Shown here piece by piece: positions 61,856 through 64,000 of a DNA stretch of 64,000 nucleotides. Position numbers and translations under genes: made by a program. The notes under the pieces are model-generated. The model searched no databases. It worked only from the letters and a program-made list of their open reading frames with translations, and was not told the origin of the DNA. This DNA comes from Acetobacterium bakii. GTDB lineage: Bacteria; Bacillota; Clostridia; Eubacteriales; Eubacteriaceae. Every line of letters starts with the position of its first letter. Position 1 is the first letter of the stretch. The stretch spans positions 1 to 64,000 of the forward strand of contig NZ_LGYO01000027.1 in the NCBI RefSeq assembly GCF_001263355.1, written 5' to 3'.

Positions 61856-62551
61856 ATGATGGTTAAGGCTAGATTAAGACCGATTGCCGTATGTATAAGC
61901 GTCTTGGTTGGAATGCTTGGTTTTTTTTCAGGGTGTACTAATGATGATAATGCTAATGCAAATGTAAGTAGCAGTGATAATGCAAATGCTAAAACGGATA
62001 TAATTGCCAATGCAGATGGAAGTAGCAACGAGAATACAAATGTTAAAACGGACGTAATTGCCAAGGCAGATACAATTCCGGAAAACGTTATAAAGAATGA
62101 TCCTTATGGTTTTTATAATAAAGTACAGTTAAATCAGACAAAAGACGAGGTTGATTCCACGTTGGACCTTAATACTAAAGTCGATATTAGTGAAAATGCC
62201 TATGTTTATACGGATGAAATAACCGGTTATGGTGTATCTGTAAGTTATAATAGTGCTAATCAGGTAATATCAAAAACTATAGCTTATCCGAAAAATGCTG
62301 ATATTGCCTCTTTGAGTAATGCAAAGGTCACCGAAGATCAGGTGGCAGTGATTGCTGAAGGGATGACATATAATGATGTTAAAAATTTGTTGGGAAGCGA
62401 TGGCGTTGAAGTAAGCCGAATGCAGAACACCGAATTAAACAATGAACCCACTTACATTCGGATGTGGATTAATGAAGATGAAACTGCGATTATGGTCGCA
62501 TTTGTTGGAAATGATGAAATTGTTTACAAGGCAAAGTTTCTCACAAAATAA
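61856..62551 (+). CDS. Lipoprotein with Asn-rich tandem repeat and SmpA/BLIP-like domain
   Basis: A 231-residue protein with a lipobox (GFFSGC, Cys about 27). An Asn-rich linker contains two 18-residue repeats (SSSDNANAKTDIIANADG and SSNENTNVKTDVIAKADT), encoded by a 54-bp tandem repeat. The C-terminal half has two related segments with LNQTKDEVDSTL and AEGMTYNDVKNLLGSDG, like SmpA/OmlA or beta-lactamase-inhibitor-like domains. Function unknown. AGGAG precedes the ATG. Confidence 0.78.
   Translation: MMVKARLRPIAVCISVLVGMLGFFSGCTNDDNANANVSSSDNANAKTDIIANADGSSNENTNVKTDVIAKADTIPENVIKNDPYGFYNKVQLNQTKDEVDSTLDLNTKVDISENAYVYTDEITGYGVSVSYNSANQVISKTIAYPKNADIASLSNAKVTEDQVAVIAEGMTYNDVKNLLGSDGVEVSRMQNTELNNEPTYIRMWINEDETAIMVAFVGNDEIVYKAKFLTK
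61967..62074 (+). repeat. 54-bp tandem repeat (two units) in lipoprotein gene
   Basis: The unit beginning AGTAGC at 61967 repeats at 62021 with an exact 54-base period and several substitutions, so the reading frame is kept. Confidence 0.75.
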
Positions 62552-62651
62552 TTTTGATGGAATTTAAGGGGTAAAGGCATATGAATGGGTTTTTATCCCT
62601 GATACGATAAACGTTGATGTCACAGGATCCTAAATCCACAGAGGTGAAAAA

Positions 62652-62984
62652 TTGAAAAGAGCAAGAAAACAGACCATCCCATCCATACCTTATTTGATTA
62701 TTACCGCTGCTATCTTTTATATATTACCGACATTGGAAAAAGGCACGAATTTTTTTATGCTCATATTAGCATTGGGAATTCCCGTCTTTTGTTTTGTTTC
62801 CGCATTATTATATGGCTTTAAAAATGGATTTCACATATTTTACCCGCTTATAATTGGGCTTCTTTTTTTACCAACGCTTTTTTATTCGGTTCAGGGGTCC
62901 GCATTCTTCTATGTAATGATTTACGGAGCTGTGGCATTTGCGGGTATTCACCTGGGCAGCCTGATTGCCGCCCGTGAAAGCTAG
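62652..62984 (+). CDS. Small integral membrane protein of unknown function
   Basis: A 110-residue protein with about four hydrophobic segments and a basic N-terminus (MKRARKQ). The start is TTG after AGAGGTG. No family recognised; no motif beyond the membrane segments. Confidence 0.65.
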   Translation: MKRARKQTIPSIPYLIITAAIFYILPTLEKGTNFFMLILALGIPVFCFVSALLYGFKNGFHIFYPLIIGLLFLPTLFYSVQGSAFFYVMIYGAVAFAGIHLGSLIAARES

Positions 62985-63110
62985 GAATTAATATTTTTTT
63001 TCGGGAACTGACTTAGAATAGTCATTCGCTCTGAGATCCTAAATACAGATATTGACTGATCGATCATTACTGTTTAATGCTGTTTTTTTATATTTACGAA
63101 AGCTTACAAA

Positions 63111-63136
63111 GATGTTATTATGAACAGAATAACATC
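63111..63136. repeat. 26-bp hairpin direct repeat, left copy, flanking GTCC element copy 3
   Basis: GATGTTATT...AATAACATC is a 9-bp-arm hairpin. The same 26 bases with one change occur at 63285-63310. Confidence 0.8.
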
Positions 63137-63147
63137 TTAAACTGTAG

Positions 63148-63281
63148 ACAAAATAGAAAAGTTAGTCCTATGGATAATGGTAACATCAGTTGTCTGCATC
63201 ATGGCGAACAGGCGACAGCCTGTCCGATCATGCAGCAGTCAACGATTTACCATTGTCCATAGGACGGGTTTATCGACAAAC
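63148..63281. repeat. GTCC-type palindromic element, copy 3 (full length)
   Basis: Outer arms 63165-63183 and 63247-63265 pair over 19 bases with one G-T pair. The cap GGCGAACAGGC-GACA-GCCTGT (63203-63223) is identical to copy 1. Arm bases differ from copy 1 in matched pairs (GGGGAC to ATGGAT and partner). Confidence 0.8.
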
Positions 63282-63284
63282 GCA

Positions 63285-63310
63285 GATGTTATTATGAACA
63301 TAATAACATC
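63285..63310. repeat. 26-bp hairpin direct repeat, right copy, flanking GTCC element copy 3
   Basis: Differs from 63111-63136 at one position. It lies 40 bases before the eutL start and could also be an operator. Confidence 0.8.
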
Positions 63311-63349
63311 ATTGATTTAAATAATAATTCAGATAAGGGGATGACTGTC

Positions 63350-63994
63350 ATGACTGGAGATAGAATAAAATGCAACATTGTTTATAGCAAGCTGTTGACT
63401 GACGTTGAGGATATTATGATAACAGAATTTGATTTACCGGAAGGGTCCATTGATATCGGAGTCTTCACGACTCAATATGACGGAGTTGGCTATTGTGCCG
63501 CAGACGAAGCGACCAAGGCGGCAAATGTCGAAGTTGTTTACATCAAGACTCTTTATGGTGCAGGAGCCGGGCTTAATGATGGTCAGGTTTTTGGTGTCAT
63601 TAGCGGACCAACTGTTTCGGACGTAGAAAGCGGATTACGCTATATTCGTGACTATGCAGAAACCAAAGCAAGTATTTACAGCGTTAATGATGACGATTCC
63701 AATCTCATCTATGCTCAATTGGTTCCAAAAATCGGAAAATATTTTTCTAAAACCTATGGATTACCCATTGGAGCATCCATTGCCTTTTTATTTGCACCGG
63801 CTCTTGAGGGGATTATTGGTATCGATGAAGCGTTAACAGTGGCGGATGTTGAAGTTGTCAAATTTTTTGGTCCCCCAACCAACTCGAATCTAAGTGGTGT
63901 TATTGTCACTGGTACCCAATCCAATTGCAAAACGGCGTGTGAAGGGTTCAAAAAAGCGATTATGGATTGCGTTAAGGATCCTGTTGATTATTGA
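63350..63994 (+). CDS. eutL: Microcompartment shell protein EutL (trimeric, tandem BMC)
   Basis: A 214-residue tandem BMC-domain protein. CAADEATKAANVEVVYIKTL near the middle of domain 1 and FAPALEGIIGIDEALTVADVEVV in domain 2 match EutL, whose trimer has a gated pore in the ethanolamine shell. Length fits the family. I choose ATG 63350, 9 bases after AAGGGG; an in-frame ATG at 63341 abuts that site. It is probably the first gene of further eut genes outside the window. Confidence 0.9.
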   Translation: MTGDRIKCNIVYSKLLTDVEDIMITEFDLPEGSIDIGVFTTQYDGVGYCAADEATKAANVEVVYIKTLYGAGAGLNDGQVFGVISGPTVSDVESGLRYIRDYAETKASIYSVNDDDSNLIYAQLVPKIGKYFSKTYGLPIGASIAFLFAPALEGIIGIDEALTVADVEVVKFFGPPTNSNLSGVIVTGTQSNCKTACEGFKKAIMDCVKDPVDY

Positions 63995-64000
63995 TGCGAT

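Noticed and set aside
63111-63310. Composite transposon or insertion sequence before eutL
   Set aside because: There is no transposase or other coding frame between the repeats; the region is only about 200 bases, so at most a non-autonomous element.

Overview
The window looks like chromosomal DNA of a low-to-moderate GC, Gram-positive anaerobe of the Clostridia, most probably an acetogen close to Acetobacterium (Eubacteriaceae). This is inferred from gene content and protein similarity recalled from knowledge, not from a database search. The housekeeping order tmcAL, ackA, yceD, rpmF, plsX, acpP, rnc, smc, ftsY, ylxM, ffh, rpsP, khpA, rimM, trmD, rplS, lepB, rbgA, rnhB, yraN is typical Firmicutes. 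Microcompartment shell genes (eutS/pduU-eutP/pduV and eutL), strong AGGAGG ribosome binding sites and frequent TTG starts fit too. No rRNA, tRNA, CRISPR array or intact transposase gene was seen.

Layout. 1-8.7 kb: a partial zinc-ribbon protein, a class 3 lipase, a four-gene OpuC-type osmoprotectant ABC transporter (minus strand, with a consensus promoter and a structured leader), threonine aldolase, an HSL-type esterase and a secreted DUF1002 protein. 9-12.8 kb: an HD-GYP protein, an adenylate kinase, a Rieske-type oxygenase (odd in an anaerobe), then eutS/pduU and eutP/pduV. 12.8-22.4 kb: an SRAP protein, a pantothenate operon (PanG-like reductase, panB, panC, panD), a large soluble Cache-Cache-CheW protein, and a divergent SOS-like module (XRE-S24 repressor plus GyrI-like protein against a Y-family polymerase plus a small partner), with repeated operator-like sites between them. 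22.6-24.2 kb: a type B carboxylesterase. 24.2-41.1 kb: the housekeeping block. 41.2-50 kb: a MazG-like protein, a broken AlbA_2/Schlafen fragment, an SGNH hydrolase, the GlpP antiterminator and a six-gene polyol/polyol-phosphate operon (LyxK/EryA-like kinase, SDR, GlpA-like and GlpB-like flavoproteins, DUF1667, class II aldolase). 50-64 kb: an ABC-F ATPase, an SNF-family symporter, a methyltransferase, a DUF2769 protein, class II photolyase, an SPFH protein, a degenerate GGDEF protein, two GNAT proteins, a CHASE4-HAMP-PAS-GGDEF-EAL protein, a repeat-bearing lipoprotein, a small membrane protein and eutL.

The most unusual signal is non-coding. Five dispersed imperfect palindromes lie only between genes. 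Three (22.5, 53.95 and 63.2 kb) have outer arms of the GTCCTnnGGA type. Two (33.2 and 43.5 kb) are 114-bp copies of a different outer sequence in opposite orientation. Four of the five carry a related central hairpin; three of those share the cap GGCGAACAGGC-N4-GCCTGT almost exactly, and the fifth (53.95 kb) has lost the cap. Arms change in a compensatory way between copies. Two of the GTCC-type copies are bracketed by 26-bp direct repeats that are themselves hairpins. I read these as non-autonomous mobile, REP- or MITE-like elements that may target or duplicate hairpins.

The second candidate system is the glpP-linked operon at 42.8-50 kb. A kinase, a GlpA/GlpB/DUF1667 flavoprotein set and an aldolase could take a polyol through a polyol phosphate and a ketose phosphate to DHAP plus an aldehyde, possibly controlled by GlpP at the 20-bp terminator in front of the kinase gene.
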